This document shows, in pieces, positions 24,186 to 32,903 of a stretch of DNA of 37,669 nucleotides (positions are counted from its first letter, which is position 1; each line of letters starts with the position of its first letter). The position numbers were made by a program, and so were the translations under genes. The DNA lies in NCBI GenBank assembly GCA_944382875.1, contig CALWNQ010000022.1, positions 1 through 37,669 on the forward strand, read 5' to 3'. Below the pieces are notes generated by a model. The model did not search any database and was not told the DNA's origin. It worked only from the letters and a program-made list of their open reading frames with translations. The stretch is from an uncultured Clostridia bacterium. GTDB lineage: Bacteria > Bacillota > Clostridia > Oscillospirales > Ruminococcaceae.

Positions 24186-25226
24186 CTACACCGAATTTGT
24201 TTCGTCACTTACGGCACTTTCGTCACTGCACACAGCAGAAGAGGAAATATATTTCACTTCCAGTAGCCGTGTTCCATTACTGCGGTGGTCACGGTAATGC
24301 ACCCCGAGTTTTTCAAGGTCGTACCGCCAACGGTTCATCATTTGCTTGAAGCCTTTGACCGTTGCCTCTCTATCGGTCAGTCTATTGAACAGTTCCACGA
24401 ACTCACTGTTACCGCCTACGAAAGATTTTTGTTCTTTCATAAACTGAACGAGCAATTCCATCTCCGGCGGCAACAATTTTTCGGGTTGCTCACGGCTGTC
24501 GGATTTTACTTCCCATAGAAAATCCTTGTTTGAGAACTTTAGTTCAAACTGCCGATGCTCAATATCTCTGCCCGTGCAAACGAGTGTGGCGAGGTTTTCA
24601 CTGCGTTTGCTTTTGTCAAGCACGAAGACCGAATCGACTGCGCCTACGATTCCGGTCGTGCCTGACAGTTTGTTCAGCGGATCACTATCGCCCTGCTTAC
24701 GAAGGTGATGCACCAACAGAAGAGAGATATTAAGCTCGTCTGCCAACTGCTTCATCTGACGGATTTCATCGTAGTCGTTACCGTAAGAGGTATCCACACC
24801 GCCGTTACGCACGATCTGAAAAGTATCGATTGCAACGAGAACGGTATCGGGATGCTCCTTCACAAACGCATAGATTTCATCGCAGAGACCTTCGGCAAGC
24901 GTATGCGCCGCCGTTGCAAAGAAAGCGTTGGAGGGAACGTCATCTGTGATTAAACACAGTCGCTCTTGCACACGCCTGAGCGTATCCTCCAAGCAAAGAT
25001 ACAGCGTTGTGCCTTTGGTGGTTGGCATACCCCACACGCTTTCTCCTTTGGCGATGCGGATACAAATATCCAGCACCCACCACGATTTACCGATTTTAGG
25101 TGCGCCGCCGAGGATTGTTATTCCTTGCGGCAACAGAGTGTCGATACAAAACTTGGTCGGTTCCAGTCTTGTATCCATTAGGGTTTCACCGTCTATAACG
25201 GTGAGTTTCGGTTTGTTTTCAGTCAT
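24186..25226 (-). CDS. RepA-like AAA/RecA-fold ATPase
   Basis: A 346-residue hexameric-helicase-type ATPase like plasmid RepA (DnaB-fold), likely for replication or maintenance of the excised element. Walker A is GGAPKIGKSWW near residue 42, and Walker B is TVLVAIDTFQ. LLLVHHLRKQGDSDPLNKLSG holds the sensor and polar loop of this family. The C-terminal 100 residues are a winged-helix-like extension. ATG 25226 follows AAGGAGGTG at seven to eight bases. It is divergent from the DUF6076-like gene across a 160-base region with a strong hairpin. The family is clear; the replication role is inference. Confidence 0.85.
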   Translation of the reverse strand: MTENKPKLTVIDGETLMDTRLEPTKFCIDTLLPQGITILGGAPKIGKSWWVLDICIRIAKGESVWGMPTTKGTTLYLCLEDTLRRVQERLCLITDDVPSNAFFATAAHTLAEGLCDEIYAFVKEHPDTVLVAIDTFQIVRNGGVDTSYGNDYDEIRQMKQLADELNISLLLVHHLRKQGDSDPLNKLSGTTGIVGAVDSVFVLDKSKRSENLATLVCTGRDIEHRQFELKFSNKDFLWEVKSDSREQPEKLLPPEMELLVQFMKEQKSFVGGNSEFVELFNRLTDREATVKGFKQMMNRWRYDLEKLGVHYRDHRSNGTRLLEVKYISSSAVCSDESAVSDETNSV

Positions 25227-25252
25227 TTGAAAACACCTCCTTGAAATAAAGT

Positions 25253-25293
25253 AAGGGCGAGAGTCAAAGTTTTTTACTCTGACTTTCGCCCTT
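25253..25293. repeat. Long inverted repeat between divergent genes
   Basis: AAGGGCGAGAGTCAAAGT at 25253-25270 pairs with the stretch 25275-25293 with two imperfect pairs and a T-rich loop. It lies in the leader of the ATPase gene, 26 bases before its ribosome site. It could be an attenuator, operator or replication site. No promoter with both boxes is convincing here; TATAAT occurs near 25340 for the + gene. Confidence 0.55.
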
Positions 25294-25387
25294 CTACTTG
25301 TATTGTGTAAGAAAAAATGATAAAATAATAATTGTCATATATAATATAAAACTATTTGCTGACAAATTAAAGTTAGGAGGTGTTCTC

Positions 25388-26701
25388 TTGTTTGGATGTA
25401 TATCTTTTTGCATCGGTGATAAACACATCGAAATTAATGGTAAAAAGTTTTCGCTCGGTGACCTGACAACTGAGTTTTTGAATCTGCCGAAAGATAAATA
25501 TGCTGCTATGCGCGAACAGTTGGAACTTGCACAAAGCAAGTTAAGCGAATATATGCGGAGCAAGAAACTTTCTGATTGGTATGAAGCCAACAAGGAATAT
25601 ATAAAACTCGATGCTATGATCTGTGAGTTCCCCTGCCTTGAACTTGTGCGAGAGGAGACAGATATTTTTGCAGAAGCTGAACAGTTTACAGCACAGCAAT
25701 CGATGTTTGAGAGTGACGATTGTGAGCTTTCTGAACATGACATTGAAGTATTAAATAAAATTACCGCCTACGAAGATTACCTTGAGAATCCAAATAATTA
25801 TGGCGGTGTAAATAAAGAATATTACACAAACACCCAGACAGAAAAGGCGTTCTGTGTTACCACACCCCAGCCGCCAATTCCTGAACTGCCACCCGAAAAA
25901 ACAAGAGCGTTGCTGATTTATCCGGGCAACATCGCAGTTAAGTGGAAGTATTATAAGGATTACTGCGATGCATATGCAAAGGCGCTTTACGATATAAATT
26001 CATTCAACACAACGATATTTAATTTCATAAAATTCTTTTTATCCTCTCTGAATAAGCTTGATACCAACAACTATGCAATGGCTCTTGATGACTTGTTTAA
26101 CCATCCCCGTGCTGAAAAGTTTATCGCCAATCCGGTTGAGGGTTCGGGATACTTTACCGCTAATGATCCTGTAATCCTTCGCCATATGCCAAGGGAAACT
26201 TTTGAGGGGTCGGGAGAATATAAAATCTATCAGTATTATGAGGTGGAGTCGTTACAGGCACTGCTTAAAATGGATTTTTACAAGGCATTGGAAGTGGGAT
26301 ATATTATCCGCAAATGTGAATACTGCGGCAGATACTTTTTGCTTAAAAAGGGATACCACACCAAGTATTGCGACAACCCTGCACCCGATAATCCAAAGTA
26401 CACCTGCGCTCAGCTTGGTTATCACCGCAAGGGAATAAAAGAATTACAGGCTGACAACCCCAAGGCGCAATCCCTTCGCCGTTGTTACTTGCGTATCGAT
26501 AAGGATTTCTCCCGTGGAGTGATAACACAAGAAGAAAAATATAAATTATACCGCACGGCGCAGGATTTATATTACGATGCAACCACAAGATCGGGAACAA
26601 CAAATGAGGAGTTTGAAGAGCAACTTGCATCTAAAAATCTATATCCGTTGTGTGATGTTGTTCGTAAAACCAAACCGCGCGGCAGACCGAAGTCTGAGTA
26701 A
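25388..26701 (+). CDS. DUF6076-like protein with a zinc-finger motif
   Basis: A 437-residue protein of unknown function, common in clostridial mobile elements. TTG 25388 is preferred as start because TTAGGAGG precedes it by seven bases; the frame is open to 25298 but through promoter-like AT-rich DNA. The C-terminal third has a zinc-binding cluster CEYCGRYFLLKKGYHTKYCD followed by another Cys about ten residues later, then a basic helix. The end KTKPRGRPKSE is an AT-hook-like tail. It probably binds nucleic acid. It is followed by a sigma-like gene 55 bases downstream and may be in one operon with it. Confidence 0.7.
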   Translation: MFGCISFCIGDKHIEINGKKFSLGDLTTEFLNLPKDKYAAMREQLELAQSKLSEYMRSKKLSDWYEANKEYIKLDAMICEFPCLELVREETDIFAEAEQFTAQQSMFESDDCELSEHDIEVLNKITAYEDYLENPNNYGGVNKEYYTNTQTEKAFCVTTPQPPIPELPPEKTRALLIYPGNIAVKWKYYKDYCDAYAKALYDINSFNTTIFNFIKFFLSSLNKLDTNNYAMALDDLFNHPRAEKFIANPVEGSGYFTANDPVILRHMPRETFEGSGEYKIYQYYEVESLQALLKMDFYKALEVGYIIRKCEYCGRYFLLKKGYHTKYCDNPAPDNPKYTCAQLGYHRKGIKELQADNPKAQSLRRCYLRIDKDFSRGVITQEEKYKLYRTAQDLYYDATTRSGTTNEEFEEQLASKNLYPLCDVVRKTKPRGRPKSE

Positions 26702-26756
26702 AGTACGGTTTATGGTGCACATCGTTTGTTAGAATTATAGTGGAGGAGGTGAGCTT

Positions 26757-27611
26757 ATGACCAACGAAGAATTAATTTTAAAGTTCTATGACGGCGACGA
26801 AACGATTTTAGAGAAACTTTATAATAAAAATATCGGTTTTATCCGCAGTATCGCAAAGGAAGTTGCCGTTAATTTTAACTGTTATAATAAAAGTGCGGAG
26901 CATCCGAATAAACTGACGGCACATTCCAAATATGTTGTGAATGAACTTTTTTACGAAGGTATGCTTGAGTTTTTCTCTCTCCTTCGCAAAAAGAAATACG
27001 AACCGGAACGGGCAAAGCTCACCACCTATCTTTATCCTCGCCTGAAGGGTGCAATGTATCGGTGGATGGAATGTAATCTCGGCGTTCTTTTCTTTGATCC
27101 TGAGGATATGGCGGAGCTGCGGAAAGCACAGCAGTTATATTACGATACAGGCAAGGAGCCGGAGGAAATTGCAAAAGAACTTGGTATTTCCGTTGAGGAT
27201 GTTGCTCGGCATATTGGTTATAACACACACTTTCTTTCGGTCTATGACCTTGTGCCTTACGAGGACGGAGAGCCGTATGATCCGTATGAGCGTCTGATGC
27301 CGAACAAGTCCTCGGCATCCACTGACAGAATTGTATATCATAAGCTTTGCCTTGAATTTTTAAAGGAGTTATTTGAGGCGCTGCCGAAAAAAGACAGAGA
27401 GATCCTTGGTGGTTCTTATGCGTTGTTCGGTTATAAGCACATCGACCTTGACGAGCTTTGCTTGGAACATATGATGAAGCCGGACGGAATAATAAAGGCT
27501 CGGAAAGCGGCAATCCGTAAAATGCGTGAAAAATATCCCGAAAGCAGTTTGCGATTATGGAAATCGGTTTACCGCACTGTAATGCGCGAGGCAGAACGAT
27601 GTCACGAATAA
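26757..27611 (+). CDS. Sigma-70-like factor encoded by the element
   Basis: A 284-residue protein with the layout of a small sigma factor. Residues about 5-110 resemble region 2 (LYNKNIGFIRSIAKEVA; ELFYEGMLEFFSLLRKKKYE; LTTYLYPRLKGAMYRWM). A helix-turn-helix follows (EEIAKELGISVEDVARHIG), and the end (LPKKDREILGGSYALFGYKH) resembles region 4. ATG 26757 follows GGAGGAGGTG. The insertions between regions and the lack of a clean region 4 recognition helix set it apart from standard sigma factors. It may control transfer or replication genes of the element. Confidence 0.75.
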   Translation: MTNEELILKFYDGDETILEKLYNKNIGFIRSIAKEVAVNFNCYNKSAEHPNKLTAHSKYVVNELFYEGMLEFFSLLRKKKYEPERAKLTTYLYPRLKGAMYRWMECNLGVLFFDPEDMAELRKAQQLYYDTGKEPEEIAKELGISVEDVARHIGYNTHFLSVYDLVPYEDGEPYDPYERLMPNKSSASTDRIVYHKLCLEFLKELFEALPKKDREILGGSYALFGYKHIDLDELCLEHMMKPDGIIKARKAAIRKMREKYPESSLRLWKSVYRTVMREAERCHE

Positions 27612-27692
27612 AAACCCCGTAAAATCGAACAGAAATAGTTTCATCGAGCCGTAGGCCATTTCGAATAAAACAAACGGCTACAAAGGCAAATA

Positions 27693-27755
27693 AAAAAATT
27701 ACCCACCGGATGTTGTGGCAAGGTTTCGCATAGAACCGCCGCATCCAGTGGGTAT
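27693..27755 (-). terminator. Terminator of the lipoprotein operon
   Basis: On the minus strand TACCCACTGGATG (right arm) pairs with CATCCGGTGGGTA (left arm) across a loop of about 25 bases, followed by ATTTTTTT. The reverse reading could also stop the sigma-like gene. Confidence 0.75.
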
Positions 27756-27763
27756 TTATATGC

Positions 27764-28624
27764 TTATTTTAAGTCTGTATTTTCAGAGTCCATGCATACG
27801 CAGACATACCAGTAATATCCGTCATACATCACGCCGACCGCCATGTAGTTATATTTGGAGCTGCCGACATATGACCAGTGCCCCTTGCTGTTTCTGAATC
27901 CGTTTGCTATGGAGTAGGCTATCTCATCAGCCATGCCGCCCCAATTGCCTTTTCCGATGGCTTCGCGCACATTGGCGGTATAATAATTTTCTTCGCCTTC
28001 GATACCGTATAGTGACCAGTCAACATATTCGCCGTACTGTAGAGCTTCGGCGGTTGCTCGTTGGTCGGCAGTATCATGAGCAAAATTTGTTTTAAGCTGA
28101 GTGCATCGGTATTTGCAATATTCGGTTAGTCCGGGGATGACCGTTGCGGTGACATCACCCTGCTCAGTGCGGAACTGATTTATGTATTCTGCGACCTTCT
28201 GTGCCACTGTATCCGCGCTCGGTTTGGGTGGGATTATAATTTCTTCCGTAGGCGGATCGTCCGTTTCCAATATAGTGATGCATTCGTTTTCCGTCGGAGT
28301 TTTCGCCACCGAAGACTCGGTCGGTTTTGTTATAACCGTAGGTTTGGGTTCTTCCGTTGGCTTTGCCGTTGTTGTCGGCTCTGTGGCGGTCACAGTCGGC
28401 TCGGTTGGCTGATCCTTGCTCTCAGTCGGGGTAGGCTCGTTTTCTTTCTCTGTCGGCTCTACCGCCGTCGCAGGCGGTGTTGTTTCGGTTGGTGTTTCTG
28501 TTATTATCGTTTCTGATACCGTTGTCGGCGGACTCTCGGTAGGCGGCGGTGCGGTGTTGCCACCGCATCCCACCATGCCGATGAGCACCCCACAGCAGAG
28601 AAGAAGGATTATGATTTTCTTCAT
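27764..28624 (-). CDS. Lipoprotein with a Thr/Pro/Glu-rich linker and a CAP-like domain
   Basis: A 286-residue secreted lipoprotein. The signal peptide MKKIIILLLCCGVLIGMVGC ends in a lipobox with Cys20. Residues about 25-135 are a Thr/Pro/Glu-rich spacer of repeating PTE and TEPT units that would hold the domain away from the membrane. Residues about 140-286 fit a CAP/SCP domain (QKVAEYINQFRTEQG, NFAHDTADQRATAEAL, GHWSYVGSSKYNYMAVGV), with the two cavity His in FAHD and GHWS. ATGA overlap with the upstream gene. Role unknown; CAP domains in bacteria are often adhesins or peptidoglycan-linked. Confidence 0.82.
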   Translation of the reverse strand: MKKIIILLLCCGVLIGMVGCGGNTAPPPTESPPTTVSETIITETPTETTPPATAVEPTEKENEPTPTESKDQPTEPTVTATEPTTTAKPTEEPKPTVITKPTESSVAKTPTENECITILETDDPPTEEIIIPPKPSADTVAQKVAEYINQFRTEQGDVTATVIPGLTEYCKYRCTQLKTNFAHDTADQRATAEALQYGEYVDWSLYGIEGEENYYTANVREAIGKGNWGGMADEIAYSIANGFRNSKGHWSYVGSSKYNYMAVGVMYDGYYWYVCVCMDSENTDLK

Positions 28625-28905
28625 ATATCCTCGACCTCCTCCAAGCCTTGCATCACTTCCACCATAATACGTGTTGCGAGGATAAATCCCGAACTGAATG
28701 CCTCACGCTCGGTGATGCAGGACAGTTCGCTTGTGCAGTCCTTGAACTTTTCAAAGGTTTCTTTTTGCTTTTCTGTAAGCCCTGCATTCAGTTCTTCCTC
28801 ATTTTTGCATATCAGTTTGACGAGCTTATCGACTCTCGTCCCTCGCTTGATATACCTTTCGTGCGGACTGATGTTTCCGTAGTATAAATCTTCAAGTGTT
28901 GTCAT
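28621..28905 (-). CDS. DUF6809-like small protein
   Basis: A 94-residue cytoplasmic protein. ATG 28905 follows AAAAGGAGGTG at eight bases; the longer frame from 28956 has no ribosome site. The sequence MTTLEDLYYGNISPHERYIK and the ending FILATRIMVEVMQGLEEVED match the DUF6809 family found in Firmicute mobile elements. Function unknown. It overlaps the lipoprotein gene by four bases, so they are coupled. Confidence 0.72.
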   Translation of the reverse strand: MTTLEDLYYGNISPHERYIKRGTRVDKLVKLICKNEEELNAGLTEKQKETFEKFKDCTSELSCITEREAFSSGFILATRIMVEVMQGLEEVEDI

Positions 28906-28984
28906 GTGCGTTGCACCTCCTTTTGCAACACAAATACATACCACAACACTTTTCACAAGTCCAGCGTTTTCGATATAAAATGCA

Positions 28985-29009
28985 AAAAGCGCCGCCGAAG
29001 CGACGCTTT
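28985..29009 (-). terminator. Terminator after the XRE/DUF2975 operon
   Basis: On the minus strand AAGCGTCGC-TTCG-GCGGCGCTT forms a hairpin followed by TTTGCATTTT. Confidence 0.82.
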
Positions 29010-29013
29010 CATA

Positions 29014-29226
29014 TCAATCTTCTTTTTGAAATTCTAAAATATCTCCGGCTTCGCAATCAAGCACCTCGCAAATTGCCGCAAGGGTGGAAAAGCGGATAGC
29101 CGTTACTTTGTTGTTTTTGATTTTGGATAAGTTGACGTTAGAAATCCCCACACGCTCTGCAAGCTCGTTTAAGGACATTTTTCTATCTACCATCATTCTA
29201 TCCAAGCGGAGTACTATTTTTCCCAT
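29014..29226 (-). CDS. XRE-family helix-turn-helix regulator (YozG-like)
   Basis: A 70-residue single-domain regulator. The helix-turn-helix is SLNELAERVGISNVNLSKIK with KNNKVTAIRFSTLAAICEVL after it, a typical short Cro/CI-like domain. AAGGAGGGCGCT precedes the ATG. It starts 10 bases after the DUF2975 gene. DUF2975 proteins and such regulators are regularly paired in Firmicutes. It probably binds repeats in the divergent promoter region at 29839-29899. Confidence 0.93.
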   Translation of the reverse strand: MGKIVLRLDRMMVDRKMSLNELAERVGISNVNLSKIKNNKVTAIRFSTLAAICEVLDCEAGDILEFQKED

Positions 29227-29236
29227 AGCGCCCTCC

Positions 29237-29794
29237 TTACAGCAGACCGTCTACATCTTTTTCAAGCTCAGCACCGTGAACAAAGAACTGTGTCAGACAG
29301 AGGACGACAATTCCCATAAAAACGCCATTCATATCCATGCTGTTTTCCACGGCATCCACACCGATGATCAAACGGACAATAAAACTCATAAAAAGTCCGA
29401 TTACAGGGACTGCAATAGAGAAAATACCAATCTCACGCATCATACGAATATTATCCTTTTGGAATGGAGTGGTGTTTTCAGAGTTCTTGAAGATAAGATA
29501 CAGATTACGGAACACCATAGCCATCACAACAAGAATGATAACTGCGCCAATACCAAAAATAAGAAATGCAGTCATATCGACATTACCATTAGCAACTGGG
29601 AGATTAACCTCAAATCCATATACATCCAGGTTCACACCGCAGCATTCCTTTGCATCGAAGCCGACAAAATATTTTACCCAATCGGGTGCTACGGCAGAAC
29701 AAACAGTGGCCGCCGTCATTAAAGCTGCACCAACCCAATGGAATACCTCTAAAATCTTTGTAATAACCTTTCCGAGTTTATTAAGACCTTTCAT
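29237..29794 (-). CDS. DUF2975 family membrane protein
   Basis: A 185-residue protein with four membrane segments: residues about 18-36, 76-96, 120-141 and 156-174. The loop between segments 1 and 2 has a CC pair (DAKECCGVNLD) and is probably extracellular. The stretch NSENTTPFQKDNIRMMREIG between segments 2 and 3 is the conserved DUF2975 motif. GGAGGTATGAGTA precedes the ATG. Co-transcribed with the XRE regulator from a consensus promoter. Function unknown. Confidence 0.88.
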   Translation of the reverse strand: MKGLNKLGKVITKILEVFHWVGAALMTAATVCSAVAPDWVKYFVGFDAKECCGVNLDVYGFEVNLPVANGNVDMTAFLIFGIGAVIILVVMAMVFRNLYLIFKNSENTTPFQKDNIRMMREIGIFSIAVPVIGLFMSFIVRLIIGVDAVENSMDMNGVFMGIVVLCLTQFFVHGAELEKDVDGLL

Positions 29795-29826
29795 TACTCA
29801 TACCTCCAAAGTGATTTGTTGGCATA

Positions 29827-29855
29827 AGTATAACACAGCCATTAATGTTTGTCAA
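29827..29855 (-). promoter_or_regulatory. Promoter of the DUF2975/XRE operon
   Basis: Minus-strand TTGACA (29855-29850) and TATACT (29832-29827) are 17 bases apart. Confidence 0.88.
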
Positions 29856-29899
29856 TATGTTTTTAATGGTATACATTAAATTATATATATTTTACATTA
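29839..29899. repeat. CATTAA repeats, likely XRE operator
   Basis: TTTAATG-GTATA-CATTAAA at 29862-29880 is a perfect inverted repeat. CATTAATG overlaps the -35/-10 spacer near 29840, and ACATTAAC occurs near 29893. The repeated half-site lies between two divergent promoters, one of which reads the XRE gene. Confidence 0.5.
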
Positions 29900-29906
29900 A
29901 CTTTTG

Positions 29907-29935
29907 TTGACATTTAAAATTTGATTTGATAAAAT
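29907..29935 (+). promoter_or_regulatory. Promoter of the nitroreductase-like gene
   Basis: TTGACA at 29907-29912 and TAAAAT at 29930-29935 are spaced by 17 bases. The ribosome site AGGAGGCG lies at 29949-29956. Confidence 0.82.
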
Positions 29936-29963
29936 ATATTTGTTTTTAGGAGGCGAATGCAGT

Positions 29964-30719
29964 ATGGAAAAAGAACTTTACTCTATGATTTTCAAAAGAA
30001 AATCCTTTCATATATTTCGTGATATTGGCAATATAAACCCTGATGAACTACAAAGCATCGAAGAAAAATACAACAATCTTACGCCGTTGATAAACAGCAT
30101 ACAGACCGCTATCCGTATTGTACCTGCCGATCAAACCACCTGCAAGCGTGGGCAAGAATATTGCATCTTATTATATAGCGAGAAAAAGGATAATTATCTG
30201 CAAAATATCGGTTATATCGGTGAACAGCTTGACCTATATCTTGCTTCTCTTGGAATTGGTGCATTGTGGTTCGGTATCGGTAAACCTGATGAGCCAACCT
30301 ATAACGGTCTTGATTTTGTCATAATGATTGCCATTGCAAAGGTCGCAGACGATAAGTTCCGCAAAGATATGTTTAAAAGTAAACGCAAACCGATTGATGA
30401 GATATGGAACGGTGAGCATCATCGTGAAATAGGTAAAATTGTTCGCTTTACGCCAAGTGCCTGCAACACACAGCCGTGGAAAGTAACTGCAGAAGAAAAA
30501 TCTTTGACGGTTTACCGTTATAAAAAGTCGGGTAAGCGAGGTATTATGCCCGCCGACAAGGTGGCACACTATAACCGCATTGACATTGGTATCTTTCTTT
30601 GTTTCCTCGACCTCTGCCTGATGAAAAACGATATTTCCTTTGAGCGTGAGCTGTTTACCGATAACGCCAAGGATGATTGCGAAGAAGTGCTAACCGCTAA
30701 ATACACATTATTACAATAA
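29964..30719 (+). CDS. Nitroreductase-like protein (TM1586 type)
   Basis: A 251-residue protein with two nitroreductase-like halves. The start MEKELYSMIFKRKSFHIFRD is the FMN-phosphate binding Arg/Lys region (usually RRSxRxF). GEQLDLYLASLGIGALWFG is the conserved helix of the family, and RFTPSACNTQPWKV is the repeated loop PSACNTQPW. This fits the single-chain TM1586 nitroreductase family. ATG 29964 follows AGGAGGCG. It lies divergent from the DUF2975/XRE operon, so the XRE regulator may control both. Substrate unknown. Confidence 0.82.
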   Translation: MEKELYSMIFKRKSFHIFRDIGNINPDELQSIEEKYNNLTPLINSIQTAIRIVPADQTTCKRGQEYCILLYSEKKDNYLQNIGYIGEQLDLYLASLGIGALWFGIGKPDEPTYNGLDFVIMIAIAKVADDKFRKDMFKSKRKPIDEIWNGEHHREIGKIVRFTPSACNTQPWKVTAEEKSLTVYRYKKSGKRGIMPADKVAHYNRIDIGIFLCFLDLCLMKNDISFERELFTDNAKDDCEEVLTAKYTLLQ

Positions 30720-30723
30720 CGAT

Positions 30724-30751
30724 AAAGGCACCGCTGCAAAGCGACGCCTTT
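30724..30751. terminator. Hairpin between convergent genes
   Basis: AAAGGC...GCCTTT with an inner CGCT-GCAA-AGCG forms one stem (30724-30751) between the nitroreductase-like gene and the ABC permease gene. It may end both transcripts; the T tracts are weak. Confidence 0.6.
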
Positions 30752-30758
30752 GACTATA

Positions 30759-32000
30759 TTATGCCTTCCAAACGGCTTTAATAATATTGCCGATCTTGGG
30801 AGATGTTCCGTACATAAGAACACCTACACGGTAGATCTTTGCGGAGAGAATTCCGATTCCAAAGGTAGACGCAACCAAAATGCCGATGGAAATCGCAATC
30901 TCATACCAAGGCACAGTGCTCATAGCAATTCTTGTGAACATTGCCATCGGTGAGGTGAACGGAATGTAAGAGCAAATCTGCATCAGTATATTGTCCACAC
31001 TTCCGCTGCTCATTGAGAACATAACCACCATAAAACCAATAATGAACAAGAATGTTACCGGCTGAACAGCAGTATTGATATCCTCCAGTTTTGAAACGGT
31101 AGAGGAAATTGCACCATAGAGGAACGCATAAATCAAGAAGCCAAGTAGGAAGAACACAAGCATATAGACAAACAGCTCGGGCGGAATATTAAAGATGGAA
31201 TCAATGATTCCGTTATCTCCCCAATAGGACTTATTCACATTGTAGAACACGAGCGCCGAGCCAAAGATGGCAACAAGCTGAACAAGACCTGCCATACAAG
31301 CCGCTAAAACTTTACCAAACATCATGTTGATGGGTTTGGCACTGGTAATAAGCAATTCCATGGCACGAGAGCTTTTTTCGGTTGCAACACTCATTGCTAC
31401 CATCTGACCGTAAAGCAGGATAACCATATACAGCGCAAAAATCATAATGTAGGTGTAGAAGAAGTTTTGCATCTGATCTTTGCCAAGGCTTTCTACCTCG
31501 GCATCAATCTGAATACTCATAACACCTGCGGCATCTTCTTGAGACATACCGCCGCCTATCATAGCATTCATTTGATAGATCTGTTGCAACACACTGGTCG
31601 CAATATCGGGGTTCATATCGTACATCGAAAGATTATTAACGTAATATGTAAATGAGGTTGCTCCGTTCATCACAAAAGCACACTCCACATCACCGGAAGT
31701 AATTTTGTTCTTGATTACGCTGATTTCCTCATCTGTAATCTGCACATCATAGTCAGTAAAGGATGCGGCAAATGTTTCTTTCACCATATCCGCCTGCGTA
31801 GGATCATCTGCCTTTACGAGCATAACGGAAAGGTCTGCGGTGGTATTAGAAGTATCGTCTGATTCGAACAAGGCTGTAATCCGAGGGAAGAACATAACAA
31901 TAGCGATAACCACCATCAAAAAGATGGTTACACCGACAAACGCCTTATTCTTTGCATAATTTTTAAGTTCAAATTTAAGTATTTTTCCAAACTGTTTCAT
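30759..32000 (-). CDS. ABC-2 type exporter permease (NatB-like)
   Basis: Membrane subunit of a NatAB-type ABC exporter, 413 residues. The first segment (residues about 20-39) is followed by an extracellular domain of about 140 residues, then five or six segments from about residue 180 to 400. The sequence YGQMVAMSVATEKSSRAMEL followed by LITSAKP is the conserved cytoplasmic motif of NatB/YhaP-type permeases. It is three bases after the ATPase gene. In Firmicutes such exporters handle sodium or peptide antibiotics; with LiaF/LiaG-like partners a cell-envelope defence role is plausible. Confidence 0.88.
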   Translation of the reverse strand: MKQFGKILKFELKNYAKNKAFVGVTIFLMVVIAIVMFFPRITALFESDDTSNTTADLSVMLVKADDPTQADMVKETFAASFTDYDVQITDEEISVIKNKITSGDVECAFVMNGATSFTYYVNNLSMYDMNPDIATSVLQQIYQMNAMIGGGMSQEDAAGVMSIQIDAEVESLGKDQMQNFFYTYIMIFALYMVILLYGQMVAMSVATEKSSRAMELLITSAKPINMMFGKVLAACMAGLVQLVAIFGSALVFYNVNKSYWGDNGIIDSIFNIPPELFVYMLVFFLLGFLIYAFLYGAISSTVSKLEDINTAVQPVTFLFIIGFMVVMFSMSSGSVDNILMQICSYIPFTSPMAMFTRIAMSTVPWYEIAISIGILVASTFGIGILSAKIYRVGVLMYGTSPKIGNIIKAVWKA

Positions 32001-32003
32001 TGC

Positions 32004-32903
32004 TTAGTCCTCCTGTGCTACGTCGCCTGCATATTCTACGAAAATATCGTTAAGGGAAGGTTCAAAGACCTTTACTTCGTCGATATCGTAATTTTCTACA
32101 AGGCGAGTCATAGTAGTTTTCTTTTCGGAGGGTGAGCCTAAGCGAATCATCAAGTCGCCGTTTTCCATGACCGTACAGGAAGATCCAAAGTCAGCTTTGA
32201 TTGCATCGGGTGTTTCTGTGCGGACAACTAAGCGGTCACGGGGATAGTCACGCTTAATGTCGTGCAAATCACCGTGAAGAGCAACAACACCGTTATTGAG
32301 GATAGCAATGCTGTCGCAGAATTCTTCTATGTAGCTCATCTGATGGCTGGAGAACAGAACGATTTTACCTTTTGCAATCTGTTCTTTAACCACGTCCTTT
32401 AAGAGCATTGCATTTACAGGGTCAAGACCTGAAAAAGGCTCGTCCAGAATAACAATATCGGGATCGTGAGCGAGAGCAGTAATCAACTGAATCTTCTGCT
32501 GATTACCCTTGGAAAGTGTATCAAGTCGCTTGTTGCGGTACTCGGTCATACCGAGCCGACCAAGCCAATAGTCGATTGATTGCACAGCTGCCTTATGGCT
32601 CATTCCTTTCAGCTCTGCAAAATAGGTAAGCTGATCAATGATAATCTTCTTCGGATACAAGCCTCTTTCTTCGGGAAGATAGCCGATGCCAATTTTGTTG
32701 TAATTAATAGGTTGACCATCGATCAGCACTTCACCGCTGTTTGCAGGGAACACATCCATCAGAATACGTATAGATGTGGTCTTGCCGGCACCGTTTCTGC
32801 CAAGCAGTCCGAAGGCTTTGCCACCCTCAGCTTTGAATGAAACTCCGGTGAGGACTTTCTTCTCACCAAAGGATTTTTCTATATTTTTAAGTTCTAAAAT
32901 CAT
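32004..32903 (-). CDS. ABC exporter ATP-binding protein (NatA-like)
   Basis: A 299-residue ABC ATPase. Walker A is GLLGRNGAGKTTS (residues about 33-45), the signature is LSKGNQQKIQ, Walker B is DIVILDEPFSGLDP, and the switch His is in LFSSHQMSYIE. The C-terminal extension of about 80 residues (SPSEKKTTMTRLVENYDIDE) fits the DUF4162 tail of NatA-type ATPases. ATGA overlap with the upstream gene. Forms the exporter with the next gene product. Confidence 0.93.
   Translation of the reverse strand: MILELKNIEKSFGEKKVLTGVSFKAEGGKAFGLLGRNGAGKTTSIRILMDVFPANSGEVLIDGQPINYNKIGIGYLPEERGLYPKKIIIDQLTYFAELKGMSHKAAVQSIDYWLGRLGMTEYRNKRLDTLSKGNQQKIQLITALAHDPDIVILDEPFSGLDPVNAMLLKDVVKEQIAKGKIVLFSSHQMSYIEEFCDSIAILNNGVVALHGDLHDIKRDYPRDRLVVRTETPDAIKADFGSSCTVMENGDLMIRLGSPSEKKTTMTRLVENYDIDEVKVFEPSLNDIFVEYAGDVAQED

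Noticed and set aside
28182-28667. Two + strand frames rich in Val, Gly and Ser
   Set aside because: Mirror of the Thr/Pro/Glu-rich linker of the lipoprotein on the minus strand.
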